This document shows positions 1 through 10,454 of a stretch of 64,000 nucleotides of DNA, one piece after another. Origin of the DNA: Xanthobacteraceae bacterium (GTDB lineage Bacteria; Pseudomonadota; Alphaproteobacteria; Rhizobiales; Xanthobacteraceae); NCBI GenBank assembly GCA_019635585.1, contig JAHBZE010000002.1:1-64000 (forward strand), written 5' to 3'. The notes beneath the pieces are model-generated. The model saw only the letters and a list, made by a program, of their open reading frames with translations, was not told the origin of the DNA and searched no databases. The position numbers and the translations under genes were made by a program. The first letter of the stretch is position 1. Every line of letters begins with the position of its first letter.

Positions 1-1414
<1,414 letters not shown>

Positions 1415-1444
1415 CGCGCCTTCGGCAAGCATTCCCGCCAGCCT

Positions 1445-1473
1445 ATCGGAAAATTTTAACCAAACTTTCCGAT
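1445..1473. repeat. Inverted repeat between tRNA-Ser and rlpA
   Basis: Arms ATCGGAAA (1445-1452) and TTTCCGAT (1466-1473) enclose a 13-base AT-rich centre. It sits about 55 bases upstream of tRNA-Ser (minus strand) and about 90 bases upstream of rlpA (plus strand), so it could be an operator or part of either promoter. There is no T-run, so a terminator is unlikely. Function unknown. Confidence 0.4.
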
Positions 1474-1565
1474 TGCGCGGAACGTGCCCCGATTTGGCAG
1501 CCATTTCAGGCGATAACGGCAGAAAGGGCGGTCAAGCCCGGTTCAAGTAGCGTATCGGCCGGCGG

Positions 1566-2336
1566 ATGGGGCGGAAGTTTTCCTCGATTACGGTTCTTTG
1601 TGCGCGCGCGGCACTTCTTGCTGGCGCGGCGCTGTCGCTTGCCGCGTGCAACACGACGATCGGCAGCAAGCTGAACCCCTATGGCGTCACCGCAAGCCCG
1701 CGCATGTACAACGACGGCGATCCGATCCCGAAGGGCAACGGGCGCTATCACGTCGGCAAGCCTTATGTGATCGCGGGTGTCACCTATTACCCGCAGGAAA
1801 ATCCGAACTATCGCGCCGAAGGCACCGCGTCCTGGTATGGCGACGCCTTTCATGGCCGCATGACCTCGAACGGCGAAGTCTTCGACATGCGCTCGATCAC
1901 CGCCGCGCATCCGACCTTGCCGCTGCCGAGCTATGTGCGCGTGACCAATCTCGCGAACGGCAAGTCGCTGGTCGTGCGCGTGAACGATCGCGGGCCGTTC
2001 CATGCGGGCCGTGTGATCGACGTTTCCGTGCGCGCCGCGGATCTCCTCGGCTTCAAGCAGAAGGGCACCGCGCGCGTCCGCGTCGAATATGTCGGCAAGG
2101 CGCCGCTCGAAGGCTCCGACGACATGCAACTGGCCGCGACCTTGCGGCATGACGGCCAGCCCGCGCAGATCAGGGTCGCGCAGCAGAGGCCATTCATTCC
2201 GCAACCCGAAGCCCCTCAGGTGCTGAAACGCCAGCCGACTCAAGTCGCGAGCCTTCGTCCGCAGCGGCAGCCAGCAATGCCGAGCGTCCCTGCCAATTAC
2301 TCTCCGGCGTCGCTTACCGGCCGCGGGCTTTACTGA
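1566..2336 (+). CDS. rlpA: RlpA family septal ring lytic transglycosylase lipoprotein
   Basis: RlpA proteins cleave glycan strands lacking stem peptides, mainly at the division septum, and are outer-membrane lipoproteins. The N-terminus is a lipoprotein signal ending in lipobox LAAC with Cys28. Residues ~90-185 form the double-psi beta-barrel: GTASWYG, then NGEVFDM and TAAHPTLPLPS, which hold the Glu, Asp and His expected at the active site, followed by VVRVNDRGPF. The last ~65 residues are Pro/Gln rich and contain no SPOR domain, unlike many RlpA proteins that use SPOR to bind denuded septal glycan. The ATG start fits the signal peptide. A peptidoglycan carboxypeptidase-like gene follows 57 bases downstream, suggesting shared envelope function. 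Confidence 0.9.
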   Translation: MGRKFSSITVLCARAALLAGAALSLAACNTTIGSKLNPYGVTASPRMYNDGDPIPKGNGRYHVGKPYVIAGVTYYPQENPNYRAEGTASWYGDAFHGRMTSNGEVFDMRSITAAHPTLPLPSYVRVTNLANGKSLVVRVNDRGPFHAGRVIDVSVRAADLLGFKQKGTARVRVEYVGKAPLEGSDDMQLAATLRHDGQPAQIRVAQQRPFIPQPEAPQVLKRQPTQVASLRPQRQPAMPSVPANYSPASLTGRGLY

Positions 2337-2393
2337 TCCGCGGGAAGCGGCGTTGATTGGCGGGCCTACGCCTAGTAAGCCTTCGCCCGCGCC

Positions 2394-3617
2394 ATGCCCA
2401 ACTTCGCCGCCACCCGAAACGCTACCGGCTTTCGCGCCGCGCTCCGCGCCGGCTTGATGCTCGCAACTGCGCTTATGCTCACGGCGCCTGCCACAGCACA
2501 GCCGGTTTCGATCACCGCGCCGAATATCGTGTTGATGGACCTGAATTCGCGAAGTGTGTTGTTCTCTCGCGGCGCGGATGAACCGCTGCTCGCGGCGAGT
2601 CTCACGAAGCTGATGACGCTCGCGACCGTGTTTCGCGAACTCAAATCCGGCAAGATTTCACTCGATACCGAATTTCCCGTCAGCGTACATGCCTGGCGCA
2701 CCGGCGGCGCGCCGTCGGGAACCTCGACGATGTTCGCAGCGGTAAAGAGCCGTGTTCGCGTGGAAGATCTTATCATCGGTGCGGCGGCGCTCGCCGGCAA
2801 CGACGCCTGCATCGTGCTTGCCGAAGGACTCGCCGGCAGCGAGCAGGCTTTCGTGGCGCGCATGAATGCATATGCCGCCGAACTCGGCCTGGTCAGCGCG
2901 CGTTTCCACAGTCCGACCGGATTACCGCCCGCCGAGGATAAAATTTCGGCGCGCGATCTCGCCACGATCGCTGCCGTGCTGATCCGAGATTATCCTGACT
3001 ACTACAAGTATTTCGCCGTGCCCGAGATGACGTGGAGCAAGGTCAAACAGTCGAACAAGAACACGCTCCTTGGCTCCTCGCTCGGCGTCGATGGTTTGGG
3101 CGCGGGCTACGCGAAGGAAAGCGGCTACGGCATCGTCGTTGCCGCCGTGCAGAACGGGCAGCGACTGATCGCGGTCGTGCATGGCGCAAAATCGGAGAAG
3201 GATCGCGCCGATGACGCGAGGCGCCTGCTCGAATGGGGCTTCCGTTCGTTCGGCGACCGCTTGCTGTTCACCAGCCGCAGCCAGATCGCCTATGCCAGCG
3301 TCTATGGCGGCGCGCAGGGCAGCGTGCCGTTGGTAGGCAAGGGCGACATCCATATTCTTGCACAACAAGGCACCAACGAGCGCTTCACCGCGAAAGTAGT
3401 CTATCGCGGGCCGCTGCGCGCACCGATCACGAAGGGCGCGGAGGTTGCAAAGCTGCGCGTCTTCCGCGGCGATCAGATCGCGCTCGAAGTTCCGCTTTAC
3501 GCCGCAGAAGACATCGCTACCGGGAGCCTGCTTGGCCGCGCCATGGATTCGGCATACGAATTCGCGGCGGGACTCGTGCGCGCGGCGGTGCGCCGCGTCT
3601 TCACCCGGAACTCATGA
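2394..3617 (+). CDS. D-alanyl-D-alanine carboxypeptidase-like protein with a degenerate active site
   Basis: This belongs to the S11/PBP5 (DacA/DacF) family, periplasmic enzymes that trim pentapeptide stems. A signal peptide covers residues ~1-36 (cleavage near ATAQP). The SxxK motif is present as SLTK (Ser69, Lys72). The SxN motif reads AGN (134-136) inside LAGNDACI, so its serine is alanine, and the KTG motif reads GAG (236-238) inside VDGLGAGYAKESGYG, so the lysine is lost. A C-terminal beta-domain and amphipathic tail (~325-407) are retained. Without the SxN Ser and KTG Lys, classical carboxypeptidase activity and penicillin binding are doubtful; a structural or regulatory role is possible. 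The frame is intact and the stop overlaps the tmk start (ATGA), so it is expressed as a gene rather than debris. Confidence 0.85.
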   Translation: MPNFAATRNATGFRAALRAGLMLATALMLTAPATAQPVSITAPNIVLMDLNSRSVLFSRGADEPLLAASLTKLMTLATVFRELKSGKISLDTEFPVSVHAWRTGGAPSGTSTMFAAVKSRVRVEDLIIGAAALAGNDACIVLAEGLAGSEQAFVARMNAYAAELGLVSARFHSPTGLPPAEDKISARDLATIAAVLIRDYPDYYKYFAVPEMTWSKVKQSNKNTLLGSSLGVDGLGAGYAKESGYGIVVAAVQNGQRLIAVVHGAKSEKDRADDARRLLEWGFRSFGDRLLFTSRSQIAYASVYGGAQGSVPLVGKGDIHILAQQGTNERFTAKVVYRGPLRAPITKGAEVAKLRVFRGDQIALEVPLYAAEDIATGSLLGRAMDSAYEFAAGLVRAAVRRVFTRNS

Positions 3618-4279
3618 TGCGCGGCAAGTTCATTACCTTTGAGGGCGGCGAGGGCGCGGGCAAGTCGACTCAGGTCACGCGCCTTGCCGAGCGGTTACGC
3701 GTACGCGGGATCGAGGTCGTGACCACGCGGGAACCCGGCGGCTCGCCCGGCGCCGAAGCGATGCGGATGTTACTGCTCGAGGGCGTCGTGAAGCCGCTAG
3801 GGCCCACCGCCGAGACCATGATCTTCGCGGCCGCTCGCGACGATCACGTGCATACGGTAATCGAGCCAGCGCTTGCACGCGGCGCGTGGGTTATCTGCGA
3901 TCGCTTCATCGATTCCACGCGCGTCTACCAGGGCATGCTCGGAAATGTCGACCGCCGGATCATCCGTGCGCTCGAGCGCGTGACCATCGCGGATGCGATG
4001 CCTGATCTTACGTTCGTTCTCGACGTGCCGGTCCAGGTAGGACTTGCCCGCGTGAAGGGCCGCGGCGAAGTCGCTGACCGCTTCGAGTCCGAAAATGTCG
4101 AGTTTCACATCCGGTTGCGCGAAGCGTTCCGCGATATCGTGCAAGCCGAACCGGAACGCTGCGTATTGATCGACGCCTCTCAACCGGCCGACAATGTAGC
4201 CGCGCGCATCTGGCTCGCCGTGACGGAGCGTTTGTTGAAAGATCGCGTCGCGCGTACGGCGCCGAGGGCGGCAAGTTGA
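3614..4279 (+). CDS. tmk: Thymidylate kinase
   Basis: Phosphorylates dTMP to dTDP with ATP, required for dTTP supply. The 221-residue protein has a P-loop GGEGAGKST near the N-terminus, the DR(x)F signature in ICDRFIDST around residues 95-103, and a LID-like arginine-rich segment (GRGEVADRFE). Two adjacent ATG codons (3614 and 3617) are possible starts; the first overlaps the upstream stop as ATGA, favouring translational coupling. The 3' end overlaps holB by four bases. The tmk-holB pairing is widespread in bacteria and links dTTP synthesis with the replisome clamp loader. Confidence 0.95.
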   Translation: MMRGKFITFEGGEGAGKSTQVTRLAERLRVRGIEVVTTREPGGSPGAEAMRMLLLEGVVKPLGPTAETMIFAAARDDHVHTVIEPALARGAWVICDRFIDSTRVYQGMLGNVDRRIIRALERVTIADAMPDLTFVLDVPVQVGLARVKGRGEVADRFESENVEFHIRLREAFRDIVQAEPERCVLIDASQPADNVAARIWLAVTERLLKDRVARTAPRAAS

Positions 4280-5304
4280 TTACCGATCCGGCGGAAGGCG
4301 ACCGCCTCGCGGGTGCGCCGCATCCGCGCGAGCGCTTCGATCTCATCGGCCACGCCAACGCCGAAGCGGCCTTGCTGGCCGCGTGGCAATCGAACCGCAT
4401 GCCGCATGCGATACTTCTCGGCGGCCCGCAGGGCATCGGCAAGGCGACGCTCGCGTATCGTCTCGCTCGCTTCGTGCTCGCGGGCGGCGGCAAAGGCGCG
4501 AAAGATCTTTCATTAGCCCCCGATCATCCGGTGTCGCGGCAGGTGGCGTCGCTTTCGCATCCTGATCTCTTGGTGCTTCGCCGCGTGAAAGCCGACGACC
4601 AGAAAAATCTTTCGCAGGTCATTCGTGTCGAAGATACCCGCCGCATTACTTCGTTCTTCGGCTCGACCTCGGCTTACGGCGGCTGGCGCGTCTGCATCGT
4701 CGATGCCATCGAGGAAATGAACGCGTCGAGCGCCAATGCGATCTTAAAACTGCTCGAGGAACCGCCCGCACGCTCGCTGTTCATTCTGATTTCGCATACG
4801 CCCGGCAGGCTGTTACCGACAATCCGCTCCCGTTGCCGGCGCATGGATTTGAAGCCGCTTTCGGAAGGAGAGGTGGCACAGGCTCTCTCTTCGCTCGCAA
4901 AAGACATTCCTGAACTGGACCAGTCGCAGATCGGGCGCGCCGCCGAAGCGAGCCAGGGCAGCGTCGGCCGCGCGCTCTCGCTGATCCTCGGCGGTGAGGA
5001 CGGTCTCGAGGTCCTGCAGATGACGAGGGCCATTCTCGGCAAGCTGCCTTCGATCGAGTCCGGCTCGGTCGCCGCCCTCGGCGACAAGCTACGGGGCGAC
5101 AACCTTGGCGTCTTCGCGGAGGCCGTGGAGGACTGGCTTGCGGACGCAGCAACCGGCGAGGGCGAGCCCGCGCGTCTTGCACGCTTTGCCGAGGCATGGG
5201 ACAAGGTTCGCCGCGCCACGGCGACCGCCGAGATTTACAATCTCGACCGCAAGCCTTTGGTGTTTCAGGTTTTTACGATGCTCTCGGAAGCGGCCCGCGG
5301 CTAA
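4276..5304 (+). CDS. holB: DNA polymerase III delta-prime subunit
   Basis: Clamp-loader stator subunit that helps place the beta sliding clamp on DNA. It is 342 residues with an AAA+ fold: a P-loop-like [11 protein letters not shown] near residue 54, a Walker-B-like region [11 protein letters not shown], and sensor-1 region [16 protein letters not shown] followed by SRCRR (SRC motif with arginine finger). The Zn-binding cysteines of the E. coli protein are not evident. The start is TTG, overlapping the tmk stop as TTGA; an alternative start further in would lose little. Part of the tight + strand run dac-tmk-holB-metG-tatD. Confidence 0.93.
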   Translation: MITDPAEGDRLAGAPHPRERFDLIGHANAEAALLAAWQSNRMPHAILLGGPQGIGKATLAYRLARFVLAGGGKGAKDLSLAPDHPVSRQVASLSHPDLLVLRRVKADDQKNLSQVIRVEDTRRITSFFGSTSAYGGWRVCIVDAIEEMNASSANAILKLLEEPPARSLFILISHTPGRLLPTIRSRCRRMDLKPLSEGEVAQALSSLAKDIPELDQSQIGRAAEASQGSVGRALSLILGGEDGLEVLQMTRAILGKLPSIESGSVAALGDKLRGDNLGVFAEAVEDWLADAATGEGEPARLARFAEAWDKVRRATATAEIYNLDRKPLVFQVFTMLSEAARG

Positions 5305-5335
5305 ACCCGCAGGCGGGCCTGGGGAATTTCTGAAT

Positions 5336-6898
5336 ATGGCTGAAAAGCCGCGTTATTACATCACCACGGCGATCTCGTACCCGAACGGCGCGCCGCACAT
5401 CGGTCACGCCTACGAGGCGATCGCGACCGACGCGATTGCGCGCTTCAAGCGGCTCGACGGCTACGACGTCTTCTTCCTGACCGGCGTCGACGAGCACGGC
5501 ATGAAGATGACGCAGACCGCCGCCGCGCTGAACATGAAGCCGAACGAACTCGCCGACCGGAATGCGCCGTTGTTCCGCGCGATGTGCGACAAGTTCAACA
5601 TTTCCTACAGCCGGTTTATCCGCACCAGCGAGCCCGCGCATTACGAAGCGAGCAAGGCGATCTGGAAGAAGATGGAAGAGGCCGGGGACATTTATCTCGG
5701 CACTTACGCGGGATGGTACTCCGTCCGCGACGAGGCGTTCTATGCCGAGTCCGAGACGACGGTTGGCGAAGATAAGATCCGCCGCGGCCCGCAGGGCACG
5801 CCGGTCGAGTGGACAGAGGAGAAGACCTACTTCTTCAAGCTCTCCGCTTACGGCGACAAGCTGCTTGCGCACTACAAGAAGCATCCCGATTTCATCATGC
5901 CGGAAACGCGCCGGAACGAAGTCGAGAGTTTCGTGAAGGCGGGCCTGCAGGACTTATCGATCTCGCGCACCACGTTGACCTGGGGCGTGCCGGTTCCGGG
6001 CGCGGAAGGCCACGTCATGTATGTCTGGGTCGATGCGCTGACGAACTACATCACCGGCGTCGGCTATCCGGACACCAATTCGGAGACGTTCAGGAAATAC
6101 TGGCCCGCCGACATGCACATCATCGGCAAGGATATCGTGCGTTTCCACGCGGTCTATTGGCCCGCATTCCTGATGTCGGCTGGAATCGAACTGCCGAAGC
6201 ACGTTCACGGCCACGGTTTTCTCCTGAACCGCGGCGAGAAGATGTCGAAGACGCTTGGCAACGTCGTCGATCCTACCGACATGGCCGAACACTACGGCGT
6301 CGATCAGATCCGCTATTTCTTCCTGCGCGAAGTGCCATTCGGGCAGGATGGCAGCTATAGTCACGAAGCGATCGTCAATCGTACCAATGCCGATCTCGCG
6401 AACAATCTCGGCAACCTCGCGCAGCGCTCGCTTTCCATGATCGCGAAGAATTGCGACGCCAAGGTGCCGACACCCGGTGCGCTTTCGCACGCCGACAAGA
6501 CCATGCTCGCCGCGACCGACGCGCTGCTCGCGCAGGCCCGCGACGCGATGAAAACTCAGCAGCTTCATCTGGTGCTGCAAGCGGTCTGGTCGGTCGTCGC
6601 CGACGCGAACCAGTATTTCGCCTCAAGCGCACCGTGGGAATTGCGTAAATCCGATCCCGCAAAGATGGCGACGGTGTTGTGGACTACCGCCGAAGTCGTG
6701 CGGCAGGTTGCAATTCTGGCGCAGCCTTTCGTGCCCGCCGGCGCAGCGAAACTCCTCGACCTTCTCGCAGTGCCGGAAAACGCGCGCGACTTCGCAGCAC
6801 TCGGAGAGAAGGGCCGGCTGAAAGCAGGTACGCCGCTGCCCGCGCCGAGCGGCATTTTCCCACGTTATGTCGATGCGGACGACGAAAAGAAGGGCTGA
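5336..6898 (+). CDS. metG: Methionyl-tRNA synthetase
   Basis: Charges tRNA-Met with methionine. The 520-residue protein shows the class I HIGH motif as PHIGHAYEA near residue 21 and the KMSKS loop as [10 protein letters not shown] near residue 302. It is the short form: the protein ends after the anticodon-binding alpha-helical domain and has no C-terminal EMAP/Trbp111-like tRNA-binding extension. The ATG at 5336 starts the conserved [11 protein letters not shown] segment; an upstream in-frame extension into holB has no family support. Three bases before tatD, so probably co-transcribed. Confidence 0.95.
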   Translation: MAEKPRYYITTAISYPNGAPHIGHAYEAIATDAIARFKRLDGYDVFFLTGVDEHGMKMTQTAAALNMKPNELADRNAPLFRAMCDKFNISYSRFIRTSEPAHYEASKAIWKKMEEAGDIYLGTYAGWYSVRDEAFYAESETTVGEDKIRRGPQGTPVEWTEEKTYFFKLSAYGDKLLAHYKKHPDFIMPETRRNEVESFVKAGLQDLSISRTTLTWGVPVPGAEGHVMYVWVDALTNYITGVGYPDTNSETFRKYWPADMHIIGKDIVRFHAVYWPAFLMSAGIELPKHVHGHGFLLNRGEKMSKTLGNVVDPTDMAEHYGVDQIRYFFLREVPFGQDGSYSHEAIVNRTNADLANNLGNLAQRSLSMIAKNCDAKVPTPGALSHADKTMLAATDALLAQARDAMKTQQLHLVLQAVWSVVADANQYFASSAPWELRKSDPAKMATVLWTTAEVVRQVAILAQPFVPAGAAKLLDLLAVPENARDFAALGEKGRLKAGTPLPAPSGIFPRYVDADDEKKG

Positions 6899-6900
6899 CG

Positions 6901-7683
6901 ATGCTGGTCGACAGCCATTGCCATCTCGATTTTCCCGACTTCGCGGCCGAGCGCGACGCCATCGTCGCGCGCGCGCGCGAACAGGGCGTCAAGCGGCTGG
7001 TGACGATCAGCACCAAGGTCCACAAATTTCCGGACATCCGCGCGATCGCGGAAAACTATGACGACGTATTCTGCTCGGTCGGCACACACCCACATTACGC
7101 TGACAAGGAGCCCGAAATCACGACCGCCGATCTCGTGAAGCTGACCGATCATCCGAAAGTGGTTGCGATCGGCGAAGCTGGGCTCGATTATTTCCGCAAC
7201 AATAGCTCAGTCGAAAATCAGGAACAGGGCTTCCGCCGCCATATCGCGGCCGCGCGCGAAACTAGGCTGCCGCTCGTGATCCACGCGCGCGAAGCCGACG
7301 ACGACGTGGCGCACATTCTCGAGGAGGAAACGGCGAAGGGCGCGTTCCCCTTCGTGCTGCATTGTTTCACCGGCGGGCCCGATCTCGCAAAACGCGGCCT
7401 CGCACTTGGCGGCTATATCTCGTTCTCGGGCGTCATCACGTTCAAGAAGAACGAGGCGCTGCGCGCAATCGCCGCGAGTGTCCCGCAAGACCGCATGCTG
7501 GTCGAAACCGATGCGCCTTATCTCGCGCCCGAGCCGCATCGCGGCAAGCGCAACGAACCGGCTTTCGTTACGAATACCGCACGCGCGCTCGCCACGGCGC
7601 GCGGCACCGATTTCGAGAGCGTGGCGAAGCAGACGACGGAAAACTTCTTTCGCCTCTTCTCGAAAGTTCCCAATGCAGCGTAA
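6901..7683 (+). CDS. tatD: TatD family metal-dependent hydrolase (DNase-like)
   Basis: A TIM-barrel amidohydrolase-superfamily protein of 260 residues; TatD/YcfH homologues are metal-dependent 3'-5' exonucleases acting on DNA or RNA, with debated cellular roles. Metal ligands can be seen: the start motif VDSHCHLDF, GEAGLDYF, VIHARE, LHCFTG and VETDAPYLAP. The start at ATG 6901 lies two bases after the metG stop, and metG-tatD adjacency is common in proteobacteria. The exact substrate cannot be told from sequence. Confidence 0.9.
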   Translation: MLVDSHCHLDFPDFAAERDAIVARAREQGVKRLVTISTKVHKFPDIRAIAENYDDVFCSVGTHPHYADKEPEITTADLVKLTDHPKVVAIGEAGLDYFRNNSSVENQEQGFRRHIAAARETRLPLVIHAREADDDVAHILEEETAKGAFPFVLHCFTGGPDLAKRGLALGGYISFSGVITFKKNEALRAIAASVPQDRMLVETDAPYLAPEPHRGKRNEPAFVTNTARALATARGTDFESVAKQTTENFFRLFSKVPNAA

Positions 7684-7695
7684 GCTGCAGCCGGC

Positions 7696-8490
7696 ATGAC
7701 CTATACCTTCACGATCCTCGGCTGCGGCTCCTCCGCCGGGGTACCGCGCGTAGGCCAAGGCTGGGGCGACTGCGATCCGAACAATCCGAAAAACCGCCGC
7801 CGGCGCTGCTCGCTCTTGGTCGAGCGCGAAAGCGCGGCAGGCCGTACGACCGTCCTGATCGACACATCACCCGACCTGCGCGAACAGTTGCTCGGCGCGA
7901 ATGTCGGCGCGCTCGACGCGGTACTTTATTCGCACGATCACGCCGACCACACCCACGGCATCGACGATCTGCGGCCGCTCGCGCTGGTCCAGCGAAAGCG
8001 TCTCGACGTTTACGCCGACGAACGCACCTCCGCGCTCCTTCACGAGCGCTTCGGCTACTGCTTCGAGACACCGCTCGGCAGCGATTATCCGCCGATTCTG
8101 CGCGAGCACCGGTTGCATGAGGGCCGCGAAGTCACGGTTTTGGGGAAGGGCGGCGAGATCTCGGCGCTTCCGTTTCCGATGCAGCACGGCAGCACGACCG
8201 CGCTCGGCTTCCGCATCGGCGACACAGCCTATTCCTGCGACGTGAACGGCCTGCCTCCGGCCAGCTTGGGTGCGCTGGAGGGCCTCGATCTATGGATCGT
8301 GGACGCTCTGCGCTACCGGCAGCATCCGAGCCACTTCTCGGTCGACGAAACGCTGGCCTGGATCGAGCGGATGAAGCCGAAGCGGGCAGTCCTGACTAAC
8401 CTGCACACGGATCTGGATTACGAGACGCTGCGCGGACGTTTGCCGCCGAATGTCGAGCCGGCCTATGATGGAATGAGAATATCTATATAA
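7696..8490 (+). CDS. Metallo-beta-lactamase-fold phosphodiesterase, PhnP-like
   Basis: 264 residues with the metallo-beta-lactamase metal signature SHDHADHTHG near residue 78, a further histidine in MQHGST, and an aspartate in YSCDVN. The start ILGCGSSAGVPR and the insert LRPLALVQRKRLDVYA are typical of the PhnP-like group, whose best-known member hydrolyses phosphoribosyl cyclic phosphates in phosphonate breakdown. No phn genes are nearby; in Hyphomicrobiales this gene commonly follows tatD, so a general nucleotide or RNA phosphodiesterase role is as likely. It is 12 bases from tatD, the last gene of the + strand run. Confidence 0.8.
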   Translation: MTYTFTILGCGSSAGVPRVGQGWGDCDPNNPKNRRRRCSLLVERESAAGRTTVLIDTSPDLREQLLGANVGALDAVLYSHDHADHTHGIDDLRPLALVQRKRLDVYADERTSALLHERFGYCFETPLGSDYPPILREHRLHEGREVTVLGKGGEISALPFPMQHGSTTALGFRIGDTAYSCDVNGLPPASLGALEGLDLWIVDALRYRQHPSHFSVDETLAWIERMKPKRAVLTNLHTDLDYETLRGRLPPNVEPAYDGMRISI

Positions 8491-8581
8491 TTCAGTGCGT
8501 TGGCTAACGAAAATACAGCACTAAAATGTTGCGCTGGTTCAGTCGCACATCAAACGTAGAAGTAGGCGTAAGTTATTGATT

Positions 8582-10261
8582 CTAATTACGTTGACTCCCG
8601 TAACCAACCAGATCCAGCCCCGTCCAATAGCCTTCCAGCAAGCTGTCCTGATCCGCTTCGCCCTCGGAAACGAGCGACGGCGCCTGATCGATCACACGGT
8701 TGCGGCCCATGCGCTTGGCCTCATAGAGCGCGGCATCCGCGATCACGAGCGCGCCGGCAAGCGTCTCTGCGTCATAGGGCACCACCGCAACACCGATACT
8801 CGCGCCGACCGGGAAACGGTTGCCGTCGATTTCGACCGGTTCTTCGAGCGACTGGCGGATTTCCTCGCCGAAGGCACGCGCCGACGCGCGCGGATCGACC
8901 GCGCCCGGCAGCGCGATCAGAGCCACAAATTCGTCGCCGCCGAGCCGGGCGATCGTCGCGCGGTCGCTGGCGACAGCCGCAATCCGCCGCGCGACAGCCG
9001 TCAGCACCTTATCGCCCATGGCATGACCGAAAATGTCGTTGACCGGCTTGAAGCCGTCGAGGTCGATCGCAAGCAGCGCCTCAGGAATAAGGTTGCCGCG
9101 CTTGTCGCGCTCGGTGCCGCGCGAAAGCATCTGGCGCTCGAGATAGCGGCGGTTCGGGAGCCCGGTAAGCCGGTCGAGATAGGCGAGACGTTCGAACTCC
9201 GCGATCATCGAATTGAAGCTCGCGGCCAGATCGTGCAGCTCGGTCGCGACCCGCGGCGAAAGATTGACACGGACGCCCATGCGGCCGGCCTTCAGCCGCA
9301 GCGCCGTATTGGTGAGCGTCCGCACGCCGCGCAACACGCTGAATTCTGCGACCGTAAGCGCAAGCCCGATCGAGCCCGCGGCGACCAGGAGCAGCCACAT
9401 CACGTCGACGAAAAAGCGCTGCCGGATCGGGCCGAGCACGGCGGCACGGTCGAGGCCGACGGCCACGGTAAGTTGCGTGTCGCCGACATGCGCCACGCCG
9501 AAAATACGTTGTGTGTTTTCGTCTTCGAGTTCGACTACGGAGGTCTGCGCGTTTGCCAGTTTTCTCAGCGTCGCATCGCTCGCGCCGGTCTCGGAAACGC
9601 TGATCCGATTGGCGGTGCGCGTATGTCGCGATGCCAGACCGCCGTCGCGGTTGATTGCAAACACCGAACCCTGATAGCGCTCGTAAGCCGCGTCTGCGAG
9701 CGCGGGAATCCAGCTCAGTTCGACGCCGACAATGAGCACGCCGGTGATCTGACCGCTCGCATTCTTGATCGGCAAAGCCGCGCCCACGACCGGCTGCTTG
9801 GTGACGCGACCGATGATCGCCTCGCTTACTACGAATTCGCCCGTCCGGATCGCTTCCTTGAAATAGGACCGATCCGAGAAATTCATGCCGCGCGCACCCG
9901 GGCGGCTCGAACAGATGCCGACGCCCTGGTCGTTCAATAGAAACAGCGATGCGGCCCAGCCAGCTTTAGAATTAACTTCCGCGAGCAGGGCGTCGCAAGC
10001 CGCTGTCGGATGCTGGATGACGGGAACGTTTTTTAGCGCCTCGGCGAAGCCGCGCGCATTGCGGACCAGGCTCAGTTGCTGCATGGCGCCGGATTTGGCG
10101 AGCGACGACGCGAATTCACGCGCTTCTTCGAGCGCGCGTTCGCTGCTCGCATTCAGGCGCGAAAGATACAGCGCAAATACCGGCAACGCCGCAAGCGCGA
10201 CGATCGCGACCAATAGCCAGCGTAGCCGCGCTGGCCCGCGCTGAAAGTCCGCCATTCCCAT
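8582..10261 (-). CDS. Membrane sensor diguanylate cyclase (Cache-HAMP-GGDEF)
   Basis: 559 residues. A first membrane helix (~14-32) and a second (~283-305) flank a periplasmic Cache-type sensing domain of ~250 residues; a HAMP-like linker follows (~310-360), then a GGDEF domain (~365-530) with an intact RLGGDEFVAL. It should make cyclic-di-GMP in response to a periplasmic ligand. The residues that would form the inhibitory I-site RxxD five positions before GGDEF read SDRA, so product feedback inhibition is probably absent. No EAL domain is present. It is transcribed alone, tail to tail with the PhnP-like gene and head to head with mazG; start ATG 10261, with a second ATG two codons in. Confidence 0.88.
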   Translation of the reverse strand: MGMADFQRGPARLRWLLVAIVALAALPVFALYLSRLNASSERALEEAREFASSLAKSGAMQQLSLVRNARGFAEALKNVPVIQHPTAACDALLAEVNSKAGWAASLFLLNDQGVGICSSRPGARGMNFSDRSYFKEAIRTGEFVVSEAIIGRVTKQPVVGAALPIKNASGQITGVLIVGVELSWIPALADAAYERYQGSVFAINRDGGLASRHTRTANRISVSETGASDATLRKLANAQTSVVELEDENTQRIFGVAHVGDTQLTVAVGLDRAAVLGPIRQRFFVDVMWLLLVAAGSIGLALTVAEFSVLRGVRTLTNTALRLKAGRMGVRVNLSPRVATELHDLAASFNSMIAEFERLAYLDRLTGLPNRRYLERQMLSRGTERDKRGNLIPEALLAIDLDGFKPVNDIFGHAMGDKVLTAVARRIAAVASDRATIARLGGDEFVALIALPGAVDPRASARAFGEEIRQSLEEPVEIDGNRFPVGASIGVAVVPYDAETLAGALVIADAALYEAKRMGRNRVIDQAPSLVSEGEADQDSLLEGYWTGLDLVGYGSQRN

Positions 10262-10454
10262 AGAAATAAACCAGCCCCAGAAACTTCCCGTAGCAGCAAG
10301 AATGCCCGATGCGCGTTAAAATGAGCCGCCGCGAATGATTCAAATTTGAGCGAATTCGATCCGATCTGTCTCGGCTATAGATAGATATTCCATAATATGT
10401 CTTCTGCGAATCATAGGGTCGCGGACGGCATGAAGCCTTCTGGAGTGCCCGGAA

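Noticed and set aside
8576-9940. 454-codon plus-strand frame opposite the GGDEF gene
   Set aside because: Arg/Asp/Ala-rich composition with no domain; it mirrors a well-supported GGDEF gene in high-GC DNA.
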